Shown: in pieces, positions 1 to 9,700 of the stretch
Layout of the letters: the number at the start of each line of letters is the position of its first letter
Position numbering within the stretch: the stretch's first letter is position 1
Source: Symbiodinium natans
Taxonomy: Eukaryota; Sar; Dinophyceae; Suessiales; Symbiodiniaceae
NCBI GenBank assembly: GCA_905221605.1
Contig: CAJNDS010002100.1
Span: 355,001 to 419,000 of the forward strand
DNA: 64,000 bases
Direction: 5' to 3'
The notes under the pieces: generated by a model
What the model saw: only the letters and a program-made list of their open reading frames with translations
Database searches by the model: none
What the model was told of the DNA's origin: nothing
Program-made: the position numbers and the translations under genes

Positions 1-34
1 TTGAAAGAGTACCCCGAGGGCACCAGATACGCGC

Positions 35-454
35 GTGCTCCAAGACTTTGACAGCTCCATTGGCTTCCCCGGTGAAGGCCCTTCCAACAGCTTCGTTGCC
101 TGCCTGTGCCTCATTTCATCCTTCCGCATCGTCTGCGGAACAGGCCTCAGCCCCAGGAATGCTGGCGACCAAAACCGCCTCGCACGCCGCGCACCTCTCC
201 AGCCTGGTAGACCGGTTCAACCTAGGACTAGAGATAAGAGGGCTGGGCTCACCGCAGCTTTTTCGCAATGGCGTGTGATGGAGATATACCTGCAGGAAAT
301 CGCTTCATCCACCTTTGTCTCTGACCTGAACCCCAACGCCAAAGCAGTCATTCCTTTCTCTGCGCAGTGTTTCGACAATGTACTCAGCCAGGTGCTGAGC
401 TGGAGCTCAGCCAAAATCCCGAACAGATGCTGGTTTCATTTGTGGCCTCGTTGA
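35..454 (+). CDS. Possible coding segment, unknown protein
   Basis: Open frame to a TGA at the end, with an in-frame ATG at 278 followed by MEIYLQEIASSTFVSDLNPN. The last 59 codons have a natural amino-acid mix; the part before the ATG is rich in R, S and P and may be intron or 5' sequence. A shorter frame at 48-278 and a minus-strand frame at 217-414 are also open, so frame and strand are not settled. No family recognised. Confidence 0.3.
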   Translation: MLQDFDSSIGFPGEGPSNSFVACLCLISSFRIVCGTGLSPRNAGDQNRLARRAPLQPGRPVQPRTRDKRAGLTAAFSQWRVMEIYLQEIASSTFVSDLNPNAKAVIPFSAQCFDNVLSQVLSWSSAKIPNRCWFHLWPR

Positions 455-477
455 GAATGTAAACTAGTGGGGCTATG

Positions 478-777
478 GGGCTTCACTTTTCCTTCCTGCC
501 GTTCGATTCGTCCGGTGGAGGGTGTCGCTACGCCGACGCGGCGCACACAGACAAGCATCCAAGGTGACAAAGGGTGCGAGTGATGAAGCTCTGCACTCTA
601 GAGCTGATTCAGGAGTTCGTTGAGCCTTACCGCTCAGCTTTTGACCCACCCACCTTCCCGGGGCTTCACTTTTCCTTGCTGCCGTTCGATTCGTCCGGTG
701 GAGGGCGTCGCTACGCCGACGCGGCGCACGCAGACAAGCATCCAAGGTGAAAAAGGGTGCGAGTGATGAAGCTCTGC
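478..777. repeat. Direct duplication of a ~115-bp unit
   Basis: Two near-identical units lie at 478-593 and 661-777, separated by 67 bp. Each runs from GGGCTTCACTTTTCC to GATGAAGCTCTGC. Both contain GTTCGATTC, which resembles the RNA polymerase III B box (GGTTCGANTCC), and TGATGA, which resembles a snoRNA C box, but no A box or paired D box is evident. The minus strand is open across both units only because they are GC-rich copies. Probably a dispersed repeat; a tRNA-related SINE is possible but unproven. Confidence 0.6.
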
Positions 778-975
778 TAAAGACCGTTGGTTTAAGGGGG
801 GTATGGGGTACCCTATATCCCCCTATTATTTTCCCTTTAAGGGATGAAATGGGGTACCTCATTCCCCTATTCCCTACTAATTCCAAGATCTTGGAATTTC
901 TGGGAAGGATTAACCCTAAACCCTAAAGCCTAAAGCCTAAACCCTAAACCCTCAGCCCTCAGCCCTCTTGCAAAG

Positions 976-1026
976 GAGTCCTTCTTCGCCTCTGTGGAGC
1001 GCGCTTCGCCATCCTGCTTTGAGGCG
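976..1026 (+). CDS. Exon candidate, unknown gene
   Basis: 17 codons in phase 0 (ESFFASVERASPSCFEA) between acceptor TTGCAAAG and donor GTGGGTTTGG; an earlier GC donor after GAG is possible. A CCCTAAA tract lies just upstream. The next candidate at 1208 also begins in phase 0, so the two can be joined. Function unknown. Confidence 0.4.
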
Positions 1027-1207
1027 GTGGGTTTGGGTCTTAGGAGAGGGGGATGGGTGTACCTTAACCCTAAACCCTAAACCATAAACCCTAAACCCTA
1101 AACCCTAAACCCGAAATCCTAAACCCTAAACCCTAAACCCTAAACCCTGAACTTCCCAAAAAATCTTAAGATCCCATAAGGCTCCTGGGTTTCCTATGTT
1201 AGCTAAG

Positions 1208-1254
1208 GCTGTGGACGTTTCAGGAAGCTTCAGATGCGACTTCCAGGATCCGGG
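1208..1254 (+). CDS. Exon candidate, unknown gene
   Basis: Starts after TTAGCTAAG and reads AVDVSGSFRCDFQDPG before a GT in GGTTCGGGG. CCCTAAA repeats precede it and TTTAGGG repeats follow directly. It is phase-compatible with the exon at 976-1026. Too short to identify. Confidence 0.35.
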
Positions 1255-1456
1255 GTTCGGGGTTCGGGGTTCGGGGTTTAGGGTTTAGGGTTTAGGGTTT
1301 AGGGTTTAGGATTTCGGGTTTCGGGTTTGGGGTTTAGGTTTAGGGGATAGGGTTTAGGGTTTAGGGCTTAGGGTTTAGGTTTTGGGTTTAACTTCGGCGA
1401 ACAAGGTATGTGGGTCCTTTGGTTTTGGCTTCAGAGTTCTACAGAACTTCCATTCC

Positions 1457-1535
1457 TTGGGATGTTCCCCCGTTTATAATAGAGGGTACCAAAATCCCTA
1501 TTAAGGACTGCTAGCGTAAGAGGGGAACATCCCAA
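1457..1535. mobile_element. MITE-like inverted-repeat element, copy 1
   Basis: A 79-bp element with perfect 14-bp terminal inverted repeats (TTGGGATGTTCCCC ... GGGGAACATCCCAA). The inner right arm has AAGGACTGCTAGCGTAAG, shared in diverged form with elements at 27839, 41287 and 52813. No coding capacity, no clear target-site duplication. A non-autonomous DNA transposon remnant is the simplest reading. Confidence 0.65.
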
Positions 1536-1680
1536 TTCATACCTTACGAGCCTCTCTGCCCAATCGGGGGCTCGTTCCCGAGGCCTGCGGGTCTCGAAAT
1601 GTGACGTCGCGCTGCTGGACGGCCTGCTTCTTCCGGGCCGTTCTGGGGGAGCAGGCTCGGAGCCGCGCGGGTCAGGGTTT

Positions 1681-2215
1681 AATATAGGGGCCTTAAGAAT
1701 TAGAATAGGGTTTTGGGGGGTTATGAAGGCAGAAGTATATAGGGACCATAAGGGACTAGGATTAGTAATTAATCCGACCCCTGTTTTCGGGCCTTGAGGG
1801 TTTAGGGTTTTGGCCTATTTAGAGTTTTGGGGTGTTGAGGGTCTCGGTTGGACCCCAAGCCCTAAACCTTGGAGCTCTAGGTTCGGTGGGTTCAACGTCT
1901 GAGGCTGGAAATCGGAAGGTATTCAATCGGGTCTAACATCGGGTTCGCGGCATGCTTCGGGGTTTAGGTGAGGAGTTGTTGCAAAATTAACTTAAATGCC
2001 CACATCTTAAGCCTGCTGACCTGTTGTTCAAAGTGGGGCCGAAGCGGCATCGGCGTGGCATGGATTTGTCTGAAGCTCCTACCACTCTGACCCATAGTAT
2101 AGGGCTCGGAATAACTACTAGTAGCAATCCCTTATGGTCCCAGAAGAACCCCCCCCAAAAAAAAAAAAACAAAACAAAACAAAACAACTATTCTAATTCT
2201 TCGGGCCCGTATATT
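1681..2215. mobile_element. Foldback-like element, arms ~110 bp
   Basis: The segment at 1681-1790 reappears as reverse complement at about 2095-2215. Matching blocks are AATATA..GGGCC, AAGAATTAGAATAG, then GGGACCATAAGGGA followed by a 27-bp stretch with about 8 mismatches. The arms differ by an A/C-rich tract at 2150-2185. The roughly 300-bp interior shows no gene. This is either a foldback transposon or two copies of a small repeat inserted head to head. Confidence 0.6.
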
Positions 2216-2537
2216 GCTTCCACCCACAGGGCTCGGTCCTTTCTGAACCTTCTCAAGAGCTGCGATCTCGAGATACGCTAGGACCCAGAGCAGGGTCCGT
2301 ATTCCCTTTTCTTAGGGCTTGGGTTTCCCTTAGGAAGCTCCTTGAAACCAAAAGGTGCCAAAAAGGGTAGCCTGTTTTTTCCTATGTTTACCTCTTGGGT
2401 CTAGGTAGGCTTCGTCTGCAGGTAAGGAGGAAGCCTTTGCCCTACAGGCCCAAGCCTCCCCAAGCTTTGAACCTCAAGAAGCCTCAAGGCAAAGCCCCCA
2501 ACCTTCCTCAACCCCCAAATCCCAAACTCAACCTCTC

Positions 2538-3420
2538 AACCCTCCCCTAAACCCTAAACCCTAAACCCTAAACCCTAAACCCTGAACCCTGAAACCCTGA
2601 ACCCTGAACCCTGAACCCTGAACCCTGAACCCTGAACCCTGAACCCTAAACCCTAAACCCTAAACCCTAAACCCTAAACCCCAAACCCTAAACCCCAAAC
2701 CCTAAACCCTAAACTCTAAACCCTAAACCCTAAACCCTAAACCCTAAAAACCCTAAACAACACGTTCAGGCTGGTAGAGCCGGGGGCCGCGTGGAGGGCA
2801 TCCCGGTACCCGAGCTGGCCACCCTGCGCAGAGGTTTTGGGTTCGGGGGCCGAGGGTTTAGGGTTTTGGGTTTAGGGTTTAGGGTTTCGGGTTTAGGGTT
2901 TCGGGTTTAGGGTTTAGGTTTAGGGTTTCGGGTCTAGGGTTTAGGTTTTTTTTTTTTTTTTTGGGGGGGTGGGGGTTCAACTTTCAGGGTTTTGGGTTGT
3001 GGGTGTGGGGTTTCAATGCGGTTTTCGGCACGGAAGGTCCTGCGGGCTGCTGCAAAAGCCTTTCGGCTTGTAGGGCTTTTCATTGTAGCCCCAAACCCTA
3101 AACCCTAAACCCTAAACCCTAAACCCTAAACCCGAAATGTGTAGCTTCGCCCCTTGAATTCCAGGGTTCACCCGCAACTCCGCTCACCTAAGGTCAAAGT
3201 AGCAGTTGCTTTGAGACTTGGGTTCAGGGTGCACAAAGAAGTCATGATGGAGCTGCGAGGTTCAGGGTAGGGTTTAGGGTTTCGGACCCAAAACCCAAAA
3301 CCTACAAACCCTAAACCCAAACCGTTTAGGGTTTCGGGTTTAGGATTTCGAACCCTAAGCCCTAAACCTATAAACCCCAAACCTATAAACCCTGAACCCT
3401 AAACCGTTGAGAATTCCCCT
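2538..3420. repeat. Telomere-like repeat cluster around an exon
   Basis: CCCTAAA repeats with a CCCTGAA block at 2580-2645 fill 2538-2760. TTTAGGG/TTTCGGG repeats fill 2838-2948 and end in a T run and G run. CCCTAAA returns at 3091-3136 and mixed degenerate units at 3262-3420. A possible 28-bp exon (3165-3192, after TTGAATTCCAG) lies between the last two tracts but is too short to support. Confidence 0.85.
2770..2833 (+). CDS. Exon candidate, unknown gene
   Basis: 21 codons plus one base, reading AGRAGGRVEGIPVPELATLR, with acceptor ACACGTTCAG and donor GCAGAG/GTTTTGG. It is bracketed by CCCTAAA upstream and TTTAGGG downstream. The intron start is a variant of the TTTAGGG repeat itself. Function unknown. 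Confidence 0.45.
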
Positions 3421-3458
3421 CCCCCCTCAAAAAGTGCATAAAGTGACCAAAAGAAAAG

Positions 3459-3634
3459 TGAGAAAGTCATTGCATCTATCGGGGACTGTACAGAAAGTCT
3501 CCATGCCTCAAACATAGTGTCTTCAAATCCTTGGCAATATCGGCACAAGGTCCCCTTTACTATCCTAGGATATCTTGAGGAAGCTCGATGGAAAGGCCAG
3601 TGCGCTGCAGCCACCTGGGTTCCTAGAGATCTCA
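3459..3634 (+). repeat. Left LTR of the copia element
   Basis: 176 bp starting TGAGA and ending TCTCA, a 5-bp terminal inverted repeat with the standard TG...CA ends. It matches 10529-10704 except for one T/G difference near the 3' end. It should carry the promoter; no TATA box is evident. Confidence 0.95.
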
Positions 3635-3636
3635 GG

Positions 3637-3648
3637 TGGTAGCGGAGC
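3637..3648 (+). promoter_or_regulatory. Primer-binding site, initiator tRNA-Met type
   Basis: TGGTAGCGGAGC begins two bases after the left LTR. It is complementary to the conserved 3' end of eukaryotic initiator tRNA-Met (GCTACCA tail), with about 10 of 12 positions matching. This is the usual primer for copia elements. Confidence 0.75.
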
Positions 3649-3717
3649 GCTTGGTGGGAGGCTTGGATTCCAGGCCACCCCGGTGCGCACAGTCTTCGCT
3701 TTGGAGTCGAGCTGATC

Positions 3718-6700
3718 ATGAATGTTCAGGGAAAAGAAGAGGAGAGGCCTAAGCTAGAGAGGTTTGACGGGACGCAGCCAGCAACGTATCGCAAGTGGAG
3801 AAGAAAGGCGGAGTTGATGTTGCTGGCCTTACCGACCACCTACTCGAAGGATCGATGGGGTGCCAAGCTGATGGAGTTTCTATCGGGCGAAGCAGAAGAA
3901 GTGTGCGAAGGCATTGCGCTCGAGAAGATCATCAAGGAAGGTGGCCACGAAATCATCTTCGAGACTTTGGATGGTCGCTACAAGGACTTGCAGAAGGACG
4001 CCTTGCAAAAGCACTTGACGGAGTACTTTTATGGGACAAGCATCAAGGCTGGAGAGAGCTACAGGAACATGACCATTCGCCTGGAGACAGCATACCGCAG
4101 ACTGCAAGAGCACAAGGTGGAGCTGCCAGATGAAGTGAGAGGCTGGTTCCTGCTGCGAAAGCTTCAGCTGGAGTCTCAGGCAGAGGCCATGGTGCTCACC
4201 CATACTCGTGGGTCCCTCAAGTACGCAGACGTGAACAGTGCAGTGCAAGCGATCTTTCCACAAGGATGTGCTAAGACTGGTGGGGGCAAATCTCGAGAAG
4301 TGTTTGAGACTGAGCTCCTCGAGGAACCTGGCGAGACGAACCAGGAGACGGATGAGCTGGATGGAGACGACGTGTTCCAGGTCATCGCCGACCAGATCCA
4401 GTCCCAGGAGACCTACGACGACGAGGAGGCGATCGAGGTGTTTGAGTCCTACCAGGACATCCGGCGGAAAATGCAGCAGAAGAAGATGGCCCGCGGCTAC
4501 AAGGCAACAGGCACAGGATCGACATGGACTTTGTCGGGGACAGTGCGTGGCAAGATTGAGCAGCTCAAGGCGCGGAGTCGTTGCCACATCTGCCAGGAAC
4601 GTGGACATTGGAAGCGGGAGTGTCCAAAACGTAAGCCCGGAGGAGCACAACAAGCAAGTGGAAAGCAGAGTCAGGCAAGCGCAAAGACCAGTCAGACCAG
4701 CGAGGCCATGATCATGGACAGTGGTGGTGGCAGCGCCATGGACAATCTGAACCAAGAGTACTTCCTCGAGGCAGAAGACATCGTCAAGTTGGACACCTTT
4801 CTGGCAGAGCAATGCGGCCAGAGGGAGGGTGGCCCAGCAGGCTTAGATGTCCTGCATGCTGATGGCGAAGAAGTGAGAGGGGATCTTGGGCAGAGTGTTT
4901 TTGAGTTTTTCCAGAAGCAAGGTCACGCATCGGGCAGCGAGGCATACATGGCCGATCTTGCTACTCATGGGGTTCCAGACACTGCCTGTAGACGAACACT
5001 CATAGGTGAAGCAGTTCTACAGCGCATGTCTGAAGTACTGGGAAGGGTTGGGCTGCAAGTTAGATTCGTGAGAGAGAGGCATGAGTTCAAGTTTGGCAAT
5101 GCCGGGTTGATTCAGACGGACAGAGCAGCCATCATTCCAGTACGGTTAGGAAGCCGACAGCTAGCAATAAAGGCAGCTGTGCTGCCTGGTAGTGGCTCTG
5201 AAGCTCCACTGCTTCTTTCCAAGGAACTCTTAAGGGGTTTAGGAGCTACCTTGGATATGGGGAGTGATACTGTTGATATCACGAAGTGTGGGGTTAAGCT
5301 TAAGCTTCATGAAACGGAACGAGGGCATTATGCCATTCCTCTCTTCGAGGGTATGGGGATTCACGGCAAGCGTGAGGTGACACAGAATCAGGATGTGAAG
5401 ACGCACATGAGAGATGACGCCGAGATTTTTGGTTCACAAAAGTCGCCGCCGGTAGCCGTGCATCTTGCTGAAGGAGATCAGCGCCATGAGCTATCCGAGC
5501 ACCGATGTGGAGATGCAGGGCGCGAACAACTTCGTTCAGACCCCTCTGATTGCCGGCTTGATTGCCGAGGTGCAGCCGCAGTTGGAGGCGCAGGACCAGG
5601 TGGAGCTGAGTGCGTCGATCCTGGATCAACTATCAGATCACGAAGAAGACGCGCCAGAAGGGCTCGTGCCAGGGCTAACAGGGCGAATCATCTTCAACGT
5701 CGGGAAGTATCAGAAAGCAGGCGCAGCGGTGAACTTTGCGACGTCCTATCTCACCGACAAGAGCTACGTGGCGTGGGTGCGGAAGTTCGTGAAGTCAGGC
5801 CCAGATGCAGCGGGGAAGTCATCGCATCCGACAATGACACAGTTCCGACTGTACGTGGCCTTGAGAGATCAGCGCAAGTCGCAGAGAATCCAGAGAGGGT
5901 CGGAGCCAGAACCAGCGCTGACAACACCGTGTCGCACAACGAGAGCAGTGACCGCAATGAACTTGGGAGCATCCCCCAAGGCGAAGAGCAGTCCAAAGCC
6001 GAAGCCATCGCCCACAACAAGGCGTACAGTTACATCGAGTCGAAGCCGCCAGAGTGCAGACAGGGCAGATGTGACGGAGCTAGAGACCGAGCATGCGGAG
6101 ACTCCTTGGTTGCTGATGCCACATCCAGAGGAGACAAGGATGTCGCGCACGGAGAGCGAGAGGCGCCGCCAGTTGCTGATGAGTCAGATCGAGGCCCTGC
6201 ACCTCGAGCTGGAGCGCCTGAACGAGGAGGGCCAGGATTAGCCGATGGTGAGGTCTCAGAACCCAAGCGCATGAGCCAGGGTGAACGGAAGCTGTGTAGG
6301 CGTGGCATAGCCAGATGCAAGGACTTAGAGAGCGGCGTGTGTGAGGTTCAGGGTGGCATGGATGTGTTGCTGTTGGAGGGCAGTGAGGAGCTGTCTATGA
6401 TCACGGCAGTAGGCCTGAGCTCAGACTATATTTTTGCACAAGGCGAACTGTCGTCCAGTTCCCTGTCTTTAGGCGATTGTGTCAGCCATGCCATCGAGAA
6501 AATTCGGCAATGCAGACCCCAAATGCTAGTCATTAGAACCCCAAAGTGTCTGAGCGGTGGAGTGCACAAACGCAGCAAGCAGTTGGTGCGTGCAAGTCAA
6601 CGGCAATGTGCATTCACGAGGTTGGTTGCTGCGTGCTGTAGCGAGCAGTTGTGTGAGGGTAGGCTGTTCTGTGTGTGGGATGAAAGTGGAATCTTGCAGA

Positions 6701-9700
6701 GCGGTGTGAAACGTTGGTGCAAGGTTGTTGCCGAAACCGAGGTGTACAGCATGAAAATAGGAACGAGTGGCAGCGTGCACACTAACAGTAAAGAAATCAG
6801 GCCGAGAATGAGGCAAGGTGAGACACAGAAACACAACGCAGAGGCTGATGATGCGGCATCCACGTGTATGAAGTGTGTAGCGGTTGCTTTGCTTGATCGA
6901 AAGCGCGCGCGTCTTGAGGTGCATGCTTCCCACTGCGTGTTTACCATAGAAGAGTTGAGAGAGAGTGGAGAGGAGAGCGAGAAAAAGGTCATGTCATTGC
7001 TTCGAAAGTGTCATGAGAATCTGGGTCATCCTTCTCCTGCTCGTTTGGTCATGTTGTTGAAGTCGGCGCATGCAAGTGAGAGAGTTCTGAAATTGGCTAG
7101 AGGTCTTGAGTGTGAAACGTGTAGCGCTTTGAGCCGTCCCAAATCCCATAATGTGACTAAGATGCGCAGGGCTACGGAGTTCAACCAGCAAGTGTGCATT
7201 GACACGTTTGAGCTTGATGTGAGACATGCTAAAGTGCATTTCTTGAATATCGTTGATGAGGCCACCGGGTTTCAGATGTGCACTCCGTTGTGGAAGGGTA
7301 TGCAGGCTAGACATGTGCGAAACGCATATCGCAAGTCATGGAAACGATGGGCCGGGCCTCCTGTGAGACTGTTCTGTGACGGGGGCAAGGAGTTTGAAGG
7401 GGAGTTCGAACATGGGCTTTCGTTGGATGGCACTTTTAGCGACGCGTCGGCTGCATATGCTCCATGGCAGAATGGACTTGTGGAAAGAAAAGGGGCTGTT
7501 TGGAAAGCGGCTTATTCAAAGGCTCAGATGGAGACGTATCCTAGAAGCAAACAAGAAACCCAAGAGCTCATTGATCAGGTCAACAATGCTGTGAACAGTA
7601 TGTCACGTGTTGAAGGGTTTTCGCCTTTTCAGCATGTGTTTGGTAGAGATTTGAGGGTGCCTGGCATGATTAGTTCCGACTATGATCCGGTCATCAACTC
7701 GTCGCTGGCGCAGGGTGAGAGTGTGTTTGAGAGAAGAATGGAGCTGAGAAAGGCAGCAAGAAGGGCCTTCCTTGATGCTGATGCCGAGAACAAGTTGCGC
7801 AAGGCAATGGAGCATCGGAATCGTCCTGAGAGGGGTCCTTTTTCTGAGGGTCAGCTGGTGTATTTTTGGAGAAAGAGTCGATTTGAAACCAGGCATCATT
7901 GGCATGGACCGGCTGTTGTGATAGGGAAGAGCGGTAGCTCCAAAGTTTGGGTAGCTAAGGGAACGAAGGTGTACCGATGCTGCCCTGAACAGCTGCGAAG
8001 TTTATCGCCCGAGCAAGAGGCCATGATTAGATTGCTGCCAGCTGATATGGTGCATGTACGCAATGAGGTCAGTGCGAAGGGTGCTGGGAACTTTTATGAT
8101 TTGAGCATGCTTGACAAGCCACCAGATTCGCACGTAGAGGAAAGATCTGAGCAGGACCAGCGTGAGAACGCAGTAGCAGCTCCTCCGATGGACTTGGTGT
8201 CAGGGCATGAGAATGCAATAGCATCTCCCCCGATGCAGTTGGAGTCAAGCCCGGATCAAGCAGTTGAGTTGGCCGTGCTCCCTGAACAGCGCCCTAGGCG
8301 TGAGGATCCTAGAGATGATGATGCTGGAGACGTCTCTCCAAGCAAAAAGCAAAGGGTCGAGCCTGAAGTGACGCCCTTGACGCGTGCTATGCGTGCAAGT
8401 ACGGAGTTGCTAGACCATGGTCGTAGATTGAGCGCGAGAGCTGAGTCCTCACAGAGGCCTTCTGAGATCCCTGTGCCTGAGGACGATGAAGATGATCTTG
8501 AAGTGATCGTCGTTGAGGGTCAAGATCATTGGGTGATTGACCATTCGCATTCTCGCTTGGTGCGTGTGCATGTTGTGGAAAGATGCGTGCCTTGGAGTCC
8601 GTCTGACCATGAGTTGCCTGTTCGCGTGGAAGATGTGGAGTTGGTCTGTCAGTCTGTGATGTATACCAGAAGTGGTGAGCGACACACGCGTGATTACGAA
8701 TGGCGCAACGTGATGCGCGAATCAAGTACAGGGGTTGGAAAATGGACAGGGCAGACTGTGTTTCAGCTCAAGCCAGGTTGGTCGCGACAAAGTGCATCAT
8801 CGATCGAGTGCTTTGAGGTTGGTGCAACGAAGAAGGGCCGAAAAGAAGTCATTGAGTCCGAGCTGAGTCAAAATCAGCAAGCGGGTCTGAAGAAGGCCAA
8901 GCTCAAGGAGTGGAACAAGTTGTTGAAAAGTGGAGCGATTGTTGTTCACACGGGTCGCAAGGCAGCTCAGTTGAGGAAGTCTGTGCCTCGAAAGCGCGTC
9001 TTGAAATCGAGATTTGTTGTAACTGAGGCTGAACAGGGATCACACCCTGACACGTGTGATTTGAAGGCCAGATGGTGCATTCGAGGCTACCTTGATCCAG
9101 ATGTGTTGGAGCTTGATACGAGCGCTCCAACCTTATCCGCAGAAGGATTCGCAGTCGCAATGCAACTAATCGCGAGTCATGGCTGGCAATTGACAATTGC
9201 CGATGTTGAGGGTGCATTTTTGCGAGGTGACAACTTGAGTCCACAGCGCGGAAGATTGTTTATTGACATGCCTCCAGGTGGAATCGAGGGCTACGATGAT
9301 CAGTGTCTTGTTGAGGCAATCAAAACAGTGTATGGGCTTGCCGATGCTCCGAAAGCCTGGTGGAATTGCTTCAGTGGCAAACTCAAAGACCTCAACATGC
9401 AAATGTCGGAGTTTGACCCATGCGTGTTTTATTACTACCACAGCGGCCGACTAGAAGGAGTGATCACACTCCATGTAGACGATTTATGCATGGGAGGAAG
9501 TCTCAAATTCCAACAGTCTGTGCAGCAGCCACTTAGGCAGCTGTTTCCTTTCAAACATTGGAAAACACAACAGGGAGAGTTTTTGGGCAAATGGCTTGAA
9601 CAACAAAGCGATGGGAGCATCAAGATTTCTCAAGAGCAGTATGCTAGTTCTGCGAAGGGCATCGAGATTTCTAAAGAGAGACGTCGTGAGAAGAGTGAAC

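Larger units (their letters stand above)
908..1392. repeat. Telomere-like repeat cluster, both orientations
   Basis: CCCTAAA-type tracts occupy about 908-961 and 1062-1152; TTTAGGG-type repeats (with TTCGGGG and TTTCGGG variants) fill 1252-1392. The tracts flip orientation around the exon candidate at 1208-1254, which argues against a chromosome end. The motif is the Arabidopsis-type telomere heptamer, also used by dinoflagellates. Confidence 0.85.

Noticed and set aside
908-3420. A chromosome end
   Set aside because: Telomere-type tracts are short, in both orientations, interrupted and spread over the whole window with exons between them.
3880-4812. 310-codon minus-strand frame
   Set aside because: Antisense shadow of copia Gag; leucine/cysteine/valine-rich with no motif.
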